A stretch of DNA of 64,000 bases, taken from Bog-473 sp036502025. Lineage in GTDB: Bacteria > Actinomycetota > Acidimicrobiia > Acidimicrobiales > RAAP-2. The position numbers were made by a program, and so were the translations under genes. Shown here piece by piece: positions 1 through 8,126 of the stretch (position 1 is the stretch's first letter; each line of letters opens with the position of its first letter). The notes under the pieces were generated by a model. That model was not told where the DNA came from, did no database searches, and saw only the letters and a list, made by a program, of their open reading frames with translations. The stretch lies in the NCBI GenBank assembly GCA_036502025.1, contig DASXZJ010000029.1:62001-126000 (forward strand), given 5' to 3'.

Positions 1-1
1 C

Positions 2-229
2 CAGCGGGCCAGGATGCGCCCCAACCGCCTCGGGGTCAGTAACTGCGCCCTCGAGGCCGTCGACGGGCTCGACCTGCACGTGCGGGGGTTGGATGCCGTC
101 GCCGGTACGCCCGTCCTCGACGTAAAGCCGTTCATGCGCGAATTCGAACCGACCGACACGCGCCAACCGGCCTGGGCCACCGACTTGATGGTGGGCTACT
201 ACTGGCCGGGATCACCTCGGGCAGGTTGA
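2..229 (+). CDS. trmO: tRNA (adenine(37)-N6)-methyltransferase TrmO, C-terminal part
   Basis: This is the 3' end of a gene entering from the left edge; about 75 residues are visible. The segment RPNRLGVSNC, then VRGLDAVAGTPVLDVKPF, matches the conserved end of the TrmO/YaeB/VirR family, where RPNPIG and the LDGTPVLDIKPY-type motif are diagnostic. TrmO uses S-adenosylmethionine to methylate t6A37 in tRNAs that read ACY codons. The N-terminal beta-barrel is outside the window, so completeness cannot be judged. The last 18 bases overlap the 3' end of the convergent gene at 212-1486. Family assignment is fairly firm, substrate is by homology. Confidence 0.8.
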   Translation, partial: QRARMRPNRLGVSNCALEAVDGLDLHVRGLDAVAGTPVLDVKPFMREFEPTDTRQPAWATDLMVGYYWPGSPRAG

Positions 230-1486
230 GGTCGCTTTGGTCGTGGGGGCGCGGCGGGCGAGCTGCGCCCGGGCCGCGCCGATGTCCTTGCGGAGAACGG
301 TGAAGGCGCTGTCGCCCTCCTCGCCGTAGCGCAGGCCCTGGGTGTAGGCGCGGCCACTGGGGCTGTCGTCTCGAGTGGTCGGGACACCAGGGACCGGCTC
401 CACTCCGGTGTCCTCGTTCCAGTCGTTCCAGGCGGTGATGAAGATCAGCGGCGCCCGGGGATCGACGATCGGTACCGCCACCTGTCGAAAGAGGTGATCG
501 AGGGTCGAGGCCGGCCCCGCCCCGGGCACCCATTGGCGAGCCTGCGCCGGGTGTCCGGTGGTCAGCCGCACCCCGCGGTCGTTGTAGCCGGGCGAGACGT
601 CGGGAATGACCGGCACCTTCCCGCCCGAGGCCAGGCAGTACCGCTTCAGCAGGTTGCGCTCGTCAGTGACGATGTCGGTCAAGCCCGAGTAGCCGTCGTA
701 GTCCTTGGCCGGCCCGAGCGCGGGGTCGTTTCCACCGAAGTAGAGGGTGTAATACGTGATGGCGTCGAAGGCGCTGATCCGGTTCGCCTGGGGCTGGGTC
801 GTGAGCGTCGAGCCGGTCGAGGGTGGGTACTGCTCGGTGACCCGCCAGAAGATCTCGTCGCCGATGAAGTAGGGGTTGTAGCCCTGCGCCTCGAGCAGCT
901 GGCGCGCGCCATCGATCATGCCGGTGACGTCGCCGGTCAGGGTGCGGGTGAGGTAGAGAACCACGACCGGCCGGTTGTGCAGGCGAAGGTAGCTCGGGTT
1001 GGCGAAATAGGTTCGGGCAAACGACAGCATCTGGTCGTCGAATTCCGCCTCCAGGTTCGGAGTGATGCGGGTCGTCTCGTTCCCGGCGTCGAAGCCCAGG
1101 TCCCACGTCTCGTAGAACATGCAGAACTTGATCTTTGAGATATTCGGCGCCTTGAGGAAATCGTTGACGGCGGCGTTCTGCTGCGGGCGCGAGGGCCACC
1201 AGTCGAGTGCGAAGAAGTTGACGCCCACCTGGTTGGCTTCCCGGATGGACCGCGCCGCCGTGGCCGGGTCAGTCGACTGGTCGAGAGCCGGGTTGACACC
1301 TTGTGGCGGGATCAGGTGGGCCCGGAGTGTGCCCTGGGCCAGGTTCTGAGGAAACCACAGGTAGTAGTAACTGCCAACCAGGAGGGGCGATGGGCGCGAT
1401 GCTGCTCCCACGCTCGGACCCCAGACACACAGCAGTGACAGCAGGAGGGCCGCGGTCAAGGTCGACAGCGATCTGCGCAGGACCAT
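212..1486 (-). CDS. Secreted glycoside hydrolase family 99-like protein
   Basis: The 424-residue protein starts with a classical signal peptide: LRRS, then a leucine/alanine core to about residue 28 ending VGAA. The mature part begins GSYYYLWFP and carries FFALDWW near residue 95, FYETWDLGF near residue 125 and, near the C-terminus, ITAWNDWNEDTGVEP. This is the ITAWNEWxEGxxIEP-type signature of GH99 endo-mannosidases and WbsX-like proteins. It probably acts outside the membrane on a glycan, but whether it is catalytic on mannosides is not shown. It lies 48 bases downstream of the cyclase gene on the same strand. An AAGGA sits directly against the ATG, so the ribosome site is not well placed. 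Confidence 0.7.
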   Translation of the reverse strand: MVLRRSLSTLTAALLLSLLCVWGPSVGAASRPSPLLVGSYYYLWFPQNLAQGTLRAHLIPPQGVNPALDQSTDPATAARSIREANQVGVNFFALDWWPSRPQQNAAVNDFLKAPNISKIKFCMFYETWDLGFDAGNETTRITPNLEAEFDDQMLSFARTYFANPSYLRLHNRPVVVLYLTRTLTGDVTGMIDGARQLLEAQGYNPYFIGDEIFWRVTEQYPPSTGSTLTTQPQANRISAFDAITYYTLYFGGNDPALGPAKDYDGYSGLTDIVTDERNLLKRYCLASGGKVPVIPDVSPGYNDRGVRLTTGHPAQARQWVPGAGPASTLDHLFRQVAVPIVDPRAPLIFITAWNDWNEDTGVEPVPGVPTTRDDSPSGRAYTQGLRYGEEGDSAFTVLRKDIGAARAQLARRAPTTKATSTCPR

Positions 1487-1534
1487 TCCTTCCGTTCTAC
1501 CAACCGGATGCCCCGGTGGCCCAGTAGCCAGCCC

Positions 1535-2650
1535 TCAGGTTTGAGGGCGCGGGTCCACCCGGTACATCGGGACCGGGTCGGCGAAGCCCTTGAGCGCTCG
1601 TGAAGCGAGGCGCACGAAGGTGGCGTCGACGCTGGCCCGGTCGCGGACGGACTCGGAGACCACCAGGGTGGACGAGTCGGCCAGATCGACCAGGCGCGCC
1701 GCCAGGTTCGCGGTTTCCCCGTAGTAGTCCCCGTAGAGCCCCACCACCATGCCGTGCGCCATCCCGATCCGGACCGGACGTTCGGAGAGCCTGATCAGGT
1801 CCAGACCCACCTGGCAGGCCGCCGAGGGATCTTCGAGGACGAACATCGCCTCGTCGCCGATCAACTTGACCACACGGCCGCCGCCGGCGCCGACGAGGTC
1901 CCAGACCTGCTCTTCGAAGCTCCGGAGCAGGTTGGCCATCTCCCGGATGGACACGGCACGGAGGGTCTCGGTCGATCCGACGAGGTCGGCGAAACAGACG
2001 GTCCGCTCGAGGATCACGGCAGCCTGGTCGGTATCGGTGGACCAGGTCTGGAAGGAGACGTTGACCAGATGTCGGCGAAAGACGGCTTCGACCGCGCCCA
2101 GGAAGGCCGGGAGAAGATCTCTGACGGCGAGGGTGTAGTCCTCCGCCACCTCGGCCCGCGACTTCCCGTTATTGAGGCCGGGCATCTCGACACTGACCCG
2201 GAAGGTGTCAGAGATCGTCTCGGCCAGTCGGGCCATCGACGAACCCACCACCCTGGCGACGGCGAGCGTGGCCTCCTCGCCGAAGAGGTCGACCATCCGG
2301 GTCATGACGCGTAGCGCCTCGGCTGCGTCCGGGGTGACCCGCACCGAGGAGCCGTCGGAGTCGGGCAGGCCCAACGCCGACCAGAGGCGACGGACAAGGA
2401 GTGGTTCGGGCTCGGAGGCGGCGAAGTCGCCGAGATCCTCGGTCGGTCCGGCCGGCCGCATGATGAGGTCGAGCATCAGCGGCCCGAGGTTGTAGCGATG
2501 CCGCACCGCTCGGATGACTTCGTCGAGGGTGGCACCGAGATCGAACGCCCCCTTCAGCAGGCGGAGCTGATCTTCGGGGTCGGGGCCGTTCGGGTCGTAG
2601 AGCCCGAGTCGTTCCAGCTCCGCCGGGCTCGGGCGCCTCTCCATCGGCAT
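1535..2650 (-). CDS. Class III adenylate cyclase with Rv1264-type regulatory N-domain
   Basis: This 371-residue protein would make cAMP from ATP. The N-terminal ~190 residues (GLYDPNGPDPEDQLRLLKGA onward) resemble the helical regulatory domain of mycobacterial Rv1264/Rv2212 cyclases, which senses pH in Rv1264. The C-terminal half is the catalytic domain: CFADLVGSTETL supplies the first metal Asp, VVKLIGDEAMF the adenine-recognising Lys and second metal Asp, GDYYGE the adenine Asp, and ETANLAAR the transition-state Asn and Arg. All key residues look intact. I chose the ATG at 2650 because AAGGTG lies 8 bases upstream; a longer frame to 2752 adds proline-rich unlikely sequence. It is divergent from the DinB gene. 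Confidence 0.85.
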   Translation of the reverse strand: MPMERRPSPAELERLGLYDPNGPDPEDQLRLLKGAFDLGATLDEVIRAVRHRYNLGPLMLDLIMRPAGPTEDLGDFAASEPEPLLVRRLWSALGLPDSDGSSVRVTPDAAEALRVMTRMVDLFGEEATLAVARVVGSSMARLAETISDTFRVSVEMPGLNNGKSRAEVAEDYTLAVRDLLPAFLGAVEAVFRRHLVNVSFQTWSTDTDQAAVILERTVCFADLVGSTETLRAVSIREMANLLRSFEEQVWDLVGAGGGRVVKLIGDEAMFVLEDPSAACQVGLDLIRLSERPVRIGMAHGMVVGLYGDYYGETANLAARLVDLADSSTLVVSESVRDRASVDATFVRLASRALKGFADPVPMYRVDPRPQT

Positions 2651-2799
2651 GATCTCAGCACCTTGTGGCCGCGGCGGCCACCGCGCCGGGCCCGTTTGTG
2701 TCGGTGCGTGGTGGACCGGCCCCTCTCGGTAGGCTCGCAGACTCACGCCCACCTGCCTGTGGTGTCACCGGCGGGCGGCCGGACTGAGGAGGGCAAACG

Positions 2800-3306
2800 A
2801 TGACGAGCGCCGAACTCCTGGTCGACGCCTTCGAGAGGGTCCGCGATGCCGTGTACCCCGCGGTGAGCGGGCTCTCACCCAACGAGCTGGCCTTCCGGCT
2901 CGACGACCAGTCCAATTCGATCGCCTGGCTGGTGTGGCACCTGACCCGGATACAGGATGACCACATCGCTGAGCTGTCGGGCCGCGAGCAGGTCTGGACG
3001 GGCGGCGGCTGGCACGGGCGGTTCGCGTTGGATCTCGACCCCGCGGACACCGGGTACGGCCACGGGCCCGAGGACGTGGCGGCGGTCGCCGCCGACGCCC
3101 AGTCGCTGCTCGGGTACTTCGAGGACGTCCACACGCAGACGCTCGAGTTCGTCGGCTCCCTGGCCGAAGCCGACCTCACCCGGGTGGTGGATCCGAGTTG
3201 GGATCCCCCGGTGACGGTGAGCATTCGGCTGATCAGTGTCATCGCCGACGACCTGCAGCACGTCGGGCAGGCCGCCTATCTCCGGGGGATTCTCCAGCGG
3301 CGCTGA
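2800..3306 (+). CDS. DinB-like (DUF664) four-helix metal-binding protein
   Basis: This 168-residue protein fits the DinB/YfiT superfamily: SNSIAWLVWHLTRIQDDH near residue 45 supplies one metal-ligand His, and ADDLQHVGQAAYLRG near the C-terminus supplies the second. Members fold as four helices around a metal and often act as thiol-dependent (mycothiol or bacillithiol) transferases or isomerases. The substrate is unknown. A start at ATG 2800 follows GAGGAGGGCAAACG, giving a good ribosome site. The gene diverges from the adenylate cyclase, with about 150 bases between the starts, and converges on the M48 protease gene with 9 bases between. Confidence 0.7.
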   Translation: MTSAELLVDAFERVRDAVYPAVSGLSPNELAFRLDDQSNSIAWLVWHLTRIQDDHIAELSGREQVWTGGGWHGRFALDLDPADTGYGHGPEDVAAVAADAQSLLGYFEDVHTQTLEFVGSLAEADLTRVVDPSWDPPVTVSIRLISVIADDLQHVGQAAYLRGILQRR

Positions 3307-3315
3307 AGGACCCGG

Positions 3316-4320
3316 CTAGATCCCGTCGGCCCCCTCGGCGGGCTCGCTCTGCCATCGCTTGAGCCAGTCCGTGAGCTTGCCGCCCAGATCCTCGACGTTG
3401 CCGGCCGTCCGCTCGAGGAATCCGGCGAACTTGTCCCCGTAGTGTGCCGTGGCCGCGGTGAACTCGGCTGAGGGTGGCGCTTCCTGCCCCCGGCGCGGGT
3501 AGGCCCCGCTGCGGATCTGGTCGTAGTCCCCTGACTGCACCCAGGCGATGAGCTCCTTGACCCGGCGGACGGCGAAGGGGTGGGTCAGGTTCAGCTCGAT
3601 CCAGAAACGGGCGTGGCGCGAGAACAGGTCGTCCTCGTTCTCATACTCGGTGGCCTGCTTGAGGAACGCTTCGAAGCTCATCCCCGGCAGCGCGCCGCCC
3701 GAGAGGCGCATCAGGAGCCGGCACGGCTCGAGCGGATCGTCCATGACGAGCGCAGCGGCGCGGTCCGACGACAGCTCGGCGGCACGGGCCCACTCCAGAA
3801 GGGCGAGGTACATGGCCCGCACCGGCAGCCCGATGAACAGTGATTTGGGCAGCGCTCCCTCGATGAACTGCTTCAAGAGGATGAGGGTGGTGGTGTAGTA
3901 ATAGTGCTCGCTGAGCACGTGGCCGACTTCGTGGGCCAGGACCGTCCGCACCTCGTTGGGGGTGTACGAGCCGACCAGAGACGACTTGACCACCACGATG
4001 GGCTTCTTGGCGCCGATCGTCATCGCGTTGACCGTGGGGTCATTGGTGACGTAGAGATCGGGCACGAATTCGAGGTCGAGGATGGTGGCGCAGCCCATAT
4101 AGCTCGCCCACACCTCGGGTACCTGCTCGGTGCCCAGGCGGATCGCATTGCCCATCACGATCTGGCGCAACCGTCGTTCGTGACCGAGGTCCGTCAACCG
4201 CTTGATGACCGTGTCCAGGAACGGCACGGCGTGGAGCGCCGAGGTGGCGGCCCGGTCGGCCGGATGCTCGTACGCCTTCGAGCTGATCTGCTCGTAGCGG
4301 AAGGCCAACTCGATCGCCAT
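3316..4320 (-). CDS. M48-family zinc metalloprotease
   Basis: The 334-residue protein has the zinc motif HEVGH at residues 130-134, followed by a YYYTTTLILLKQFIEG segment and an ELSSDRAA motif near residue 190 that should give the third zinc ligand (Glu). These are hallmarks of M48 (HtpX/Ste24-like) peptidases. Only weak hydrophobic stretches flank the active site, so membrane anchoring is uncertain. The preferred start is ATG 4320, with GAGGGGG seven bases upstream; TTG 4323 is an alternative. The C-terminal ~80 residues are acidic and family-specific. No obvious functional partner is adjacent. Confidence 0.8.
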   Translation of the reverse strand: MAIELAFRYEQISSKAYEHPADRAATSALHAVPFLDTVIKRLTDLGHERRLRQIVMGNAIRLGTEQVPEVWASYMGCATILDLEFVPDLYVTNDPTVNAMTIGAKKPIVVVKSSLVGSYTPNEVRTVLAHEVGHVLSEHYYYTTTLILLKQFIEGALPKSLFIGLPVRAMYLALLEWARAAELSSDRAAALVMDDPLEPCRLLMRLSGGALPGMSFEAFLKQATEYENEDDLFSRHARFWIELNLTHPFAVRRVKELIAWVQSGDYDQIRSGAYPRRGQEAPPSAEFTAATAHYGDKFAGFLERTAGNVEDLGGKLTDWLKRWQSEPAEGADGI

Positions 4321-4407
4321 CAACGCACCCCCTCAGGTTCGAGGCCGAGCATAGGCCCGACGACCGGTCCGGCCGCCGTCGCCCCGAGCGTGCTTGGGCC
4401 GGGTTGC

Positions 4408-5013
4408 TTACTCGAAGATGGGTGGGCGGTCCCGGGTCCGCTTGAGCTCGAAGAACCCGTCGGTGCCGGCCACCAGCACCACGCCGTCCCACAGTCTGCC
4501 GGCCGCCTCGCCCCTGGGGGCGGGGGTGACCACGGGACCGAAGAAGGCGATGCCGTTGACGTGGATGACCGGCGTGCCGACGTCCATGCCTACGGGATCC
4601 ATGCCCTCGTGGTGCGACTTCTTCAGCACGTCGTCGTACTCGGTCGACGTGGCCGCTTCGGCCAACTCGACCGGGAGGCCGACCTCCTCGAGTGCCTCGA
4701 CGATGACGCCTGGGTCCTCACCGCGCTTCTGCAGATGGATGCGGGTGCCCAGCGCCGTGTAGAACGGGAGAAGAATGTCGGGCCCCTTGGCCTGCTCGGC
4801 GGCGATGCAGACCCGCACCGGACCCCAGGCGCGCTCGAGCCGTTCCTTGTACTGCTCCGGCAGGTCGTCGCGGCCCGAGTTGAGAAGGGCGAGCGACATG
4901 ACGTGCCAACTGGTCTTGACCTCGCGCACCTGCTCGACCTCGAGCATCCAGCGGGACGTCAGCCAGGCCCAGGGGCAGAGCGGGTCGAACCAGAAATCGG
5001 CTTGGTCGGTCAT
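4408..5013 (-). CDS. DsbA-fold mycothiol-dependent nitroreductase family (Rv2466c-like)
   Basis: This 201-residue thioredoxin-fold protein closely resembles mycobacterial Rv2466c, a mycothiol-dependent reductase that activates nitro-prodrugs. Shared blocks include DFWFDPLCPW near the start, DDLPEQYKERLERAWGPVR, KSHHEGMDPVGMDVGTP, HVNGIAFFGPV and ELKRTRDRPP. Unlike Rv2466c (CPWC), the active site here is C13-P-W-A16, so the resolving cysteine is missing and a monothiol mechanism is expected. The ATG at 5013 overlaps the upstream SDR stop in an ATGA, so it is translationally coupled and last in a five- to six-gene operon. The name is firm, the physiological substrate is unknown. Confidence 0.85.
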   Translation of the reverse strand: MTDQADFWFDPLCPWAWLTSRWMLEVEQVREVKTSWHVMSLALLNSGRDDLPEQYKERLERAWGPVRVCIAAEQAKGPDILLPFYTALGTRIHLQKRGEDPGVIVEALEEVGLPVELAEAATSTEYDDVLKKSHHEGMDPVGMDVGTPVIHVNGIAFFGPVVTPAPRGEAAGRLWDGVVLVAGTDGFFELKRTRDRPPIFE

Positions 5014-5771
5014 GGGATTCCTCCATCGACGCGCAGGATGGCGCCGGTCGTGTAGCTGCTGGCATCGGTAGCGAAATACAGGGCGGCCCCGACGATCTCG
5101 TCGGGCTGGCCGCCGCGGCCCAGCGCGAAGCTGGCCTTGGCCGCCTTCTCGAAGGCCGGGATGTCCCAGGCCTGGCTGATGTCGGTCAAGAAGGGACCGG
5201 CCATGATGCAATTCACCCGCACGCTCGGGCCGAACGCGTGGGCGAAACCGACGGTGAGCGCGTTCACTCCCGCCTTGGCGGCGTCGTAGGGCAGCATGCC
5301 GGGGGCGGGCCGGATGGAGCCGGTACTCGATACGTTGATGATGGATCCACCATATGGGCCGTCGGCCATCCGCGAACCGACCAGGGCGGTCAACCGGAAG
5401 GGTCCCTTGAGGTTGAGGTCGAGCACCTTGTCCCACATCGACTCGGTGACGGCCGGGAGGGACTCGTAGAGGAGTGACATGCCGGCGTTGTTGACCAGGA
5501 CATCGACCCGACCGAAGGCCTCGTAGGAGAGGTCGACCAGCCCCTCGAGTTCGTTCCAGTGGCCCACGTGGCAGGACACCGCCAGCGCGCGCCGACCGCG
5601 CGCCTCGACCTCGTCGGCGACCGCCTGGCAGTTCTCGAGCTTACGGCTGGCGATGATGACGTCCGCCCCGGCGTCGGCGAAAGCGAGCGCCATGGCACGC
5701 CCTAGGCCGCGGCTCCCGCCCGTGACCAGGGCGACCTTCCCCTCGAGGGCGCCACTGCCCGTCGTGGTCAC
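5010..5771 (-). CDS. Short-chain dehydrogenase/reductase
   Basis: This 253-residue classical SDR has the cofactor motif TGGSRGLG near residue 18, the NNAG motif (VLVNNAGMS), the catalytic Ser in INVSSTGS and the catalytic Tyr/Lys in YDAAKAG. The segment ASRKLENC after strand 2 suggests NADP(H) preference, by analogy only. The C-terminal YTTGAILRVDGGIP is typical of FabG-like proteins. The GTG at 5771 overlaps the stop of the kinase gene by four bases (GTGA) and its own stop overlaps the next gene. Its operon with acyl-CoA dehydrogenase suggests a hydroxyacyl or alcohol substrate. Confidence 0.85.
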   Translation of the reverse strand: MTTTGSGALEGKVALVTGGSRGLGRAMALAFADAGADVIIASRKLENCQAVADEVEARGRRALAVSCHVGHWNELEGLVDLSYEAFGRVDVLVNNAGMSLLYESLPAVTESMWDKVLDLNLKGPFRLTALVGSRMADGPYGGSIINVSSTGSIRPAPGMLPYDAAKAGVNALTVGFAHAFGPSVRVNCIMAGPFLTDISQAWDIPAFEKAAKASFALGRGGQPDEIVGAALYFATDASSYTTGAILRVDGGIP

Positions 5772-6817
5772 AGCGAGGTGCTCGACGCCAGGTCGGCCGC
5801 CCGCTGAGCCATGTCCAGCACGACGTCCCCGAACATCTCCATCTTCTCGTTGTCGGTCTCGCCCTTGATCACCCGGGCGTAACCGCCCTCGAGCACGACG
5901 GCCAGCTTGAAGCGGGCCAGGATGACGTAGTAGTCGATCTCGTCGACCGGTCTGCCGCTCTCCCGCTCGTAATAGTCGAGCAGCTCGGAGGCGCTGGGCA
6001 TCCCCTCGTAGTCGACGTAGCTGACTTTGGTCTCCGCCGTGCCGCGCCGGGCGGTGTCCTCGGGCCACCCGTTGATCACCCACCCGAGGTCGAGCAGGGG
6101 GTCGCCGACCGTGGCCATCTCCCAGTCGACGATGGCGGCCAAGCGCGCCGGCCCACCGTGGCGGTACATCACGTTTGCGAACTGGTAGTCGCCATGCATG
6201 ATTCCCGGGACGTAGCTCCGGGGCTGGTGGGCGCGGAGCCAGTCCGCGGCGGTGTCGAGACCGGGGAGGGGGCGGAACGAGAACGCAGCCAGGTGGGCCA
6301 GCCAGCGGTCGACCTGGCGTTCGTGGAAGCCGTCCGGCTTACCGAAGCCTTCGAGCCCCCGGGCCTTCCAGTCGACCCGAGAGAGCCGGGCGATGCCGTC
6401 GACCAGCTCGAAAGCCAGACCCCGCCGGGCCTCGAGGTCGTCACCGAACGGGGCGGGCCACGTCGTTCCCTCCTGGATCGGCGACCACCCGTCGACGAAC
6501 TCCATGAGGTAGAAGCAACCGCCGAGCACCGACGGGTCGTCGCATCCGGCCACCACCCGCGCGTGCGGGACGTCGGTGTCGGACAGCGCGCTGAGGAGGC
6601 GGTGCTCCCGCACCATGGTCTCGTTGCGTCCCGGTGGCACGACGGCGGGTGGCTTGCGCAGCGCCACCGTGTAGTCGCCCCGGCTGATGGAGAAGAGGTC
6701 GTTGGACGCACCACCCGTGACGAACTCGGCTTCGATGGGTTGTCCCGGCCCGGGCAGCCCCTCGGCATCCATGAACAAGGCCAGGGCCTCGAGGTTCAGC
6801 GCGGCGGTGGGAGTCAC
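5768..6817 (-). CDS. APH-family phosphotransferase associated with acyl-CoA dehydrogenase
   Basis: The 349-residue protein has the aminoglycoside-phosphotransferase/choline-kinase fold: GGASNDLFSI glycine loop, VALRKPP with the ATP-site lysine region, the Brenner-type motif MHGDYQFANVMY with catalytic Asp and Asn, and VDWEMATVGDPLLDLGW with the metal-binding Asp. Such proteins commonly sit beside acyl-CoA dehydrogenases and resemble the kinase domain of ACAD10/11, which phosphorylates 4-hydroxyacyl-CoAs before elimination. That function is plausible here because the acyl-CoA dehydrogenase gene directly precedes it. GTG 6817 overlaps that gene's stop by four bases. Confidence 0.8.
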   Translation of the reverse strand: MTPTAALNLEALALFMDAEGLPGPGQPIEAEFVTGGASNDLFSISRGDYTVALRKPPAVVPPGRNETMVREHRLLSALSDTDVPHARVVAGCDDPSVLGGCFYLMEFVDGWSPIQEGTTWPAPFGDDLEARRGLAFELVDGIARLSRVDWKARGLEGFGKPDGFHERQVDRWLAHLAAFSFRPLPGLDTAADWLRAHQPRSYVPGIMHGDYQFANVMYRHGGPARLAAIVDWEMATVGDPLLDLGWVINGWPEDTARRGTAETKVSYVDYEGMPSASELLDYYERESGRPVDEIDYYVILARFKLAVVLEGGYARVIKGETDNEKMEMFGDVVLDMAQRAADLASSTSL

Positions 6818-8115
6818 AGGTTCCCCACTTCGTGCTCGAGGTAGTCGGCGAACTTGGCCCGGGCCGCCGCCATGCGGGCCGGCAGGTGCTGGCTCGGCCA
6901 CAGCCCTTCGACCGGCTCGTAGGCCTTGAGGACCTGGCGGGCCACCGTCGTGCGGTGCACCTCGGTCGGTCCGTCGACCAGCCCCATCACCGCCGCGGCC
7001 ACCCAGAGCCCGCCGAGCGGCATCTCGTTGGAGACGCCCAGCGCGCCATGGATCTGGATGGAGCGCTGCACCACGTTGTGCAGGACCTGGGGGGTGAGGA
7101 CCTTGATGGCGGCGATGTCCTTGCGCACGGCCCTGGCGTCATGCGTCTGGTCGATGCACCACGCCACGTAGAGGACGAACAGGCGGAACTGCTTCAGCTC
7201 GATGTAGGAGTCGGCCACGGCGTCCTGGACCGATTGCTTGCCGGCCAAGGTCCCGTCGCGGGTTTTGCGGCTGATGGCGCGCTCGCACATCATGTCGAGC
7301 GCCTTCTGGGCCATCCCCAGCGTGCGCATGGCATGGTGGACGCGGCCGCCACCGAGACGGGTCTGGGCGATGGCGAAGGCCTGCCCCACTCCGCCCAGCA
7401 ACCCCTCGGCCGGCACGCGGACATCGTTGTAGTGGATGAGGGCATGCATGCCCTCGCCGGTCGCCTCGCCCATCAGCCCGATGTGCCGCTCGAACTCGAT
7501 ACCCGGCGTGTCGGTCGGCACCAGGAACATAGACATGCCGTGGTAGACGTCGGTCTCGGTGTCGGTGAGCGCCATGACGATCAGGAACGAGGAAGTGCGG
7601 GCGTTGGAGGAGAAGAACTTCCACCCGTTGATGACCCACTCCTCCCCGTCCCGCCGGGCCGTGGTCTCGAACAACGAGGGGTCTGAGCCACCCTGGGGCT
7701 CGGTCATGGAGTAGCTGGAGAAGATCTCGCCGTTGAGGAGCGGCGTGAGGTACCGCTCCTTCTGTTCCTCGGTCCCGTAGTGGGCGATGATCTCGGCGTT
7801 CCCGGTGTCGGGCGCCTGGGTGCCGAAGATCTGGGAGGCCCACTGCGAGCGACCCAGGATCTCGTTCATCAGGGAGAGCTTGACCTGGCCGTACCCCTGC
7901 CCCCCCAGCTCGGGGCCCAGGTGGCAGGCCCACAACCCCCTGGACCGGACCTGGCCCTTCAGCGGGTCGATGACCGAGCGCAAGGCGTCGTCGAGCGGAT
8001 GGAATGTCTGGTGGCCCCACAAGAGGTCGATCGGCTCGATCTCGTCGCGCACGAAACCGCCCATCCAGTCGAGCTGCGCTTGGAACTCCGGATCGGTTGA
8101 GAACTCCCAGGACAT
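6814..8115 (-). CDS. Acyl-CoA dehydrogenase
   Basis: The 433-residue flavoprotein shows the acyl-CoA dehydrogenase signatures: YSMTEPQGGSDPS in the middle domain (FAD/substrate contact), EEWVINGWKFFSSNA, the flavin region QIHGALGVSNEMPL and the C-terminal VDGPTEVHRTTVARQVL. It probably oxidises an acyl-CoA at C2-C3 in the ACAD10/11-like subgroup, as the adjacent APH gene suggests. The catalytic base cannot be fixed by eye. ATG 8115 begins MSWEFSTDPEF and lies 11 bases after the M20 peptidase stop. The start has no strong ribosome site, consistent with coupled translation. Confidence 0.9.
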   Translation of the reverse strand: MSWEFSTDPEFQAQLDWMGGFVRDEIEPIDLLWGHQTFHPLDDALRSVIDPLKGQVRSRGLWACHLGPELGGQGYGQVKLSLMNEILGRSQWASQIFGTQAPDTGNAEIIAHYGTEEQKERYLTPLLNGEIFSSYSMTEPQGGSDPSLFETTARRDGEEWVINGWKFFSSNARTSSFLIVMALTDTETDVYHGMSMFLVPTDTPGIEFERHIGLMGEATGEGMHALIHYNDVRVPAEGLLGGVGQAFAIAQTRLGGGRVHHAMRTLGMAQKALDMMCERAISRKTRDGTLAGKQSVQDAVADSYIELKQFRLFVLYVAWCIDQTHDARAVRKDIAAIKVLTPQVLHNVVQRSIQIHGALGVSNEMPLGGLWVAAAVMGLVDGPTEVHRTTVARQVLKAYEPVEGLWPSQHLPARMAAARAKFADYLEHEVGNL

Positions 8116-8126
8116 GGGAGGGCAAG

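Noticed and set aside
3904..5055. 383-codon plus-strand frame opposite M48 and DsbA-like genes
   Set aside because: It is antisense to two clearly recognised proteins and its sequence is low-complexity and unlike any family.
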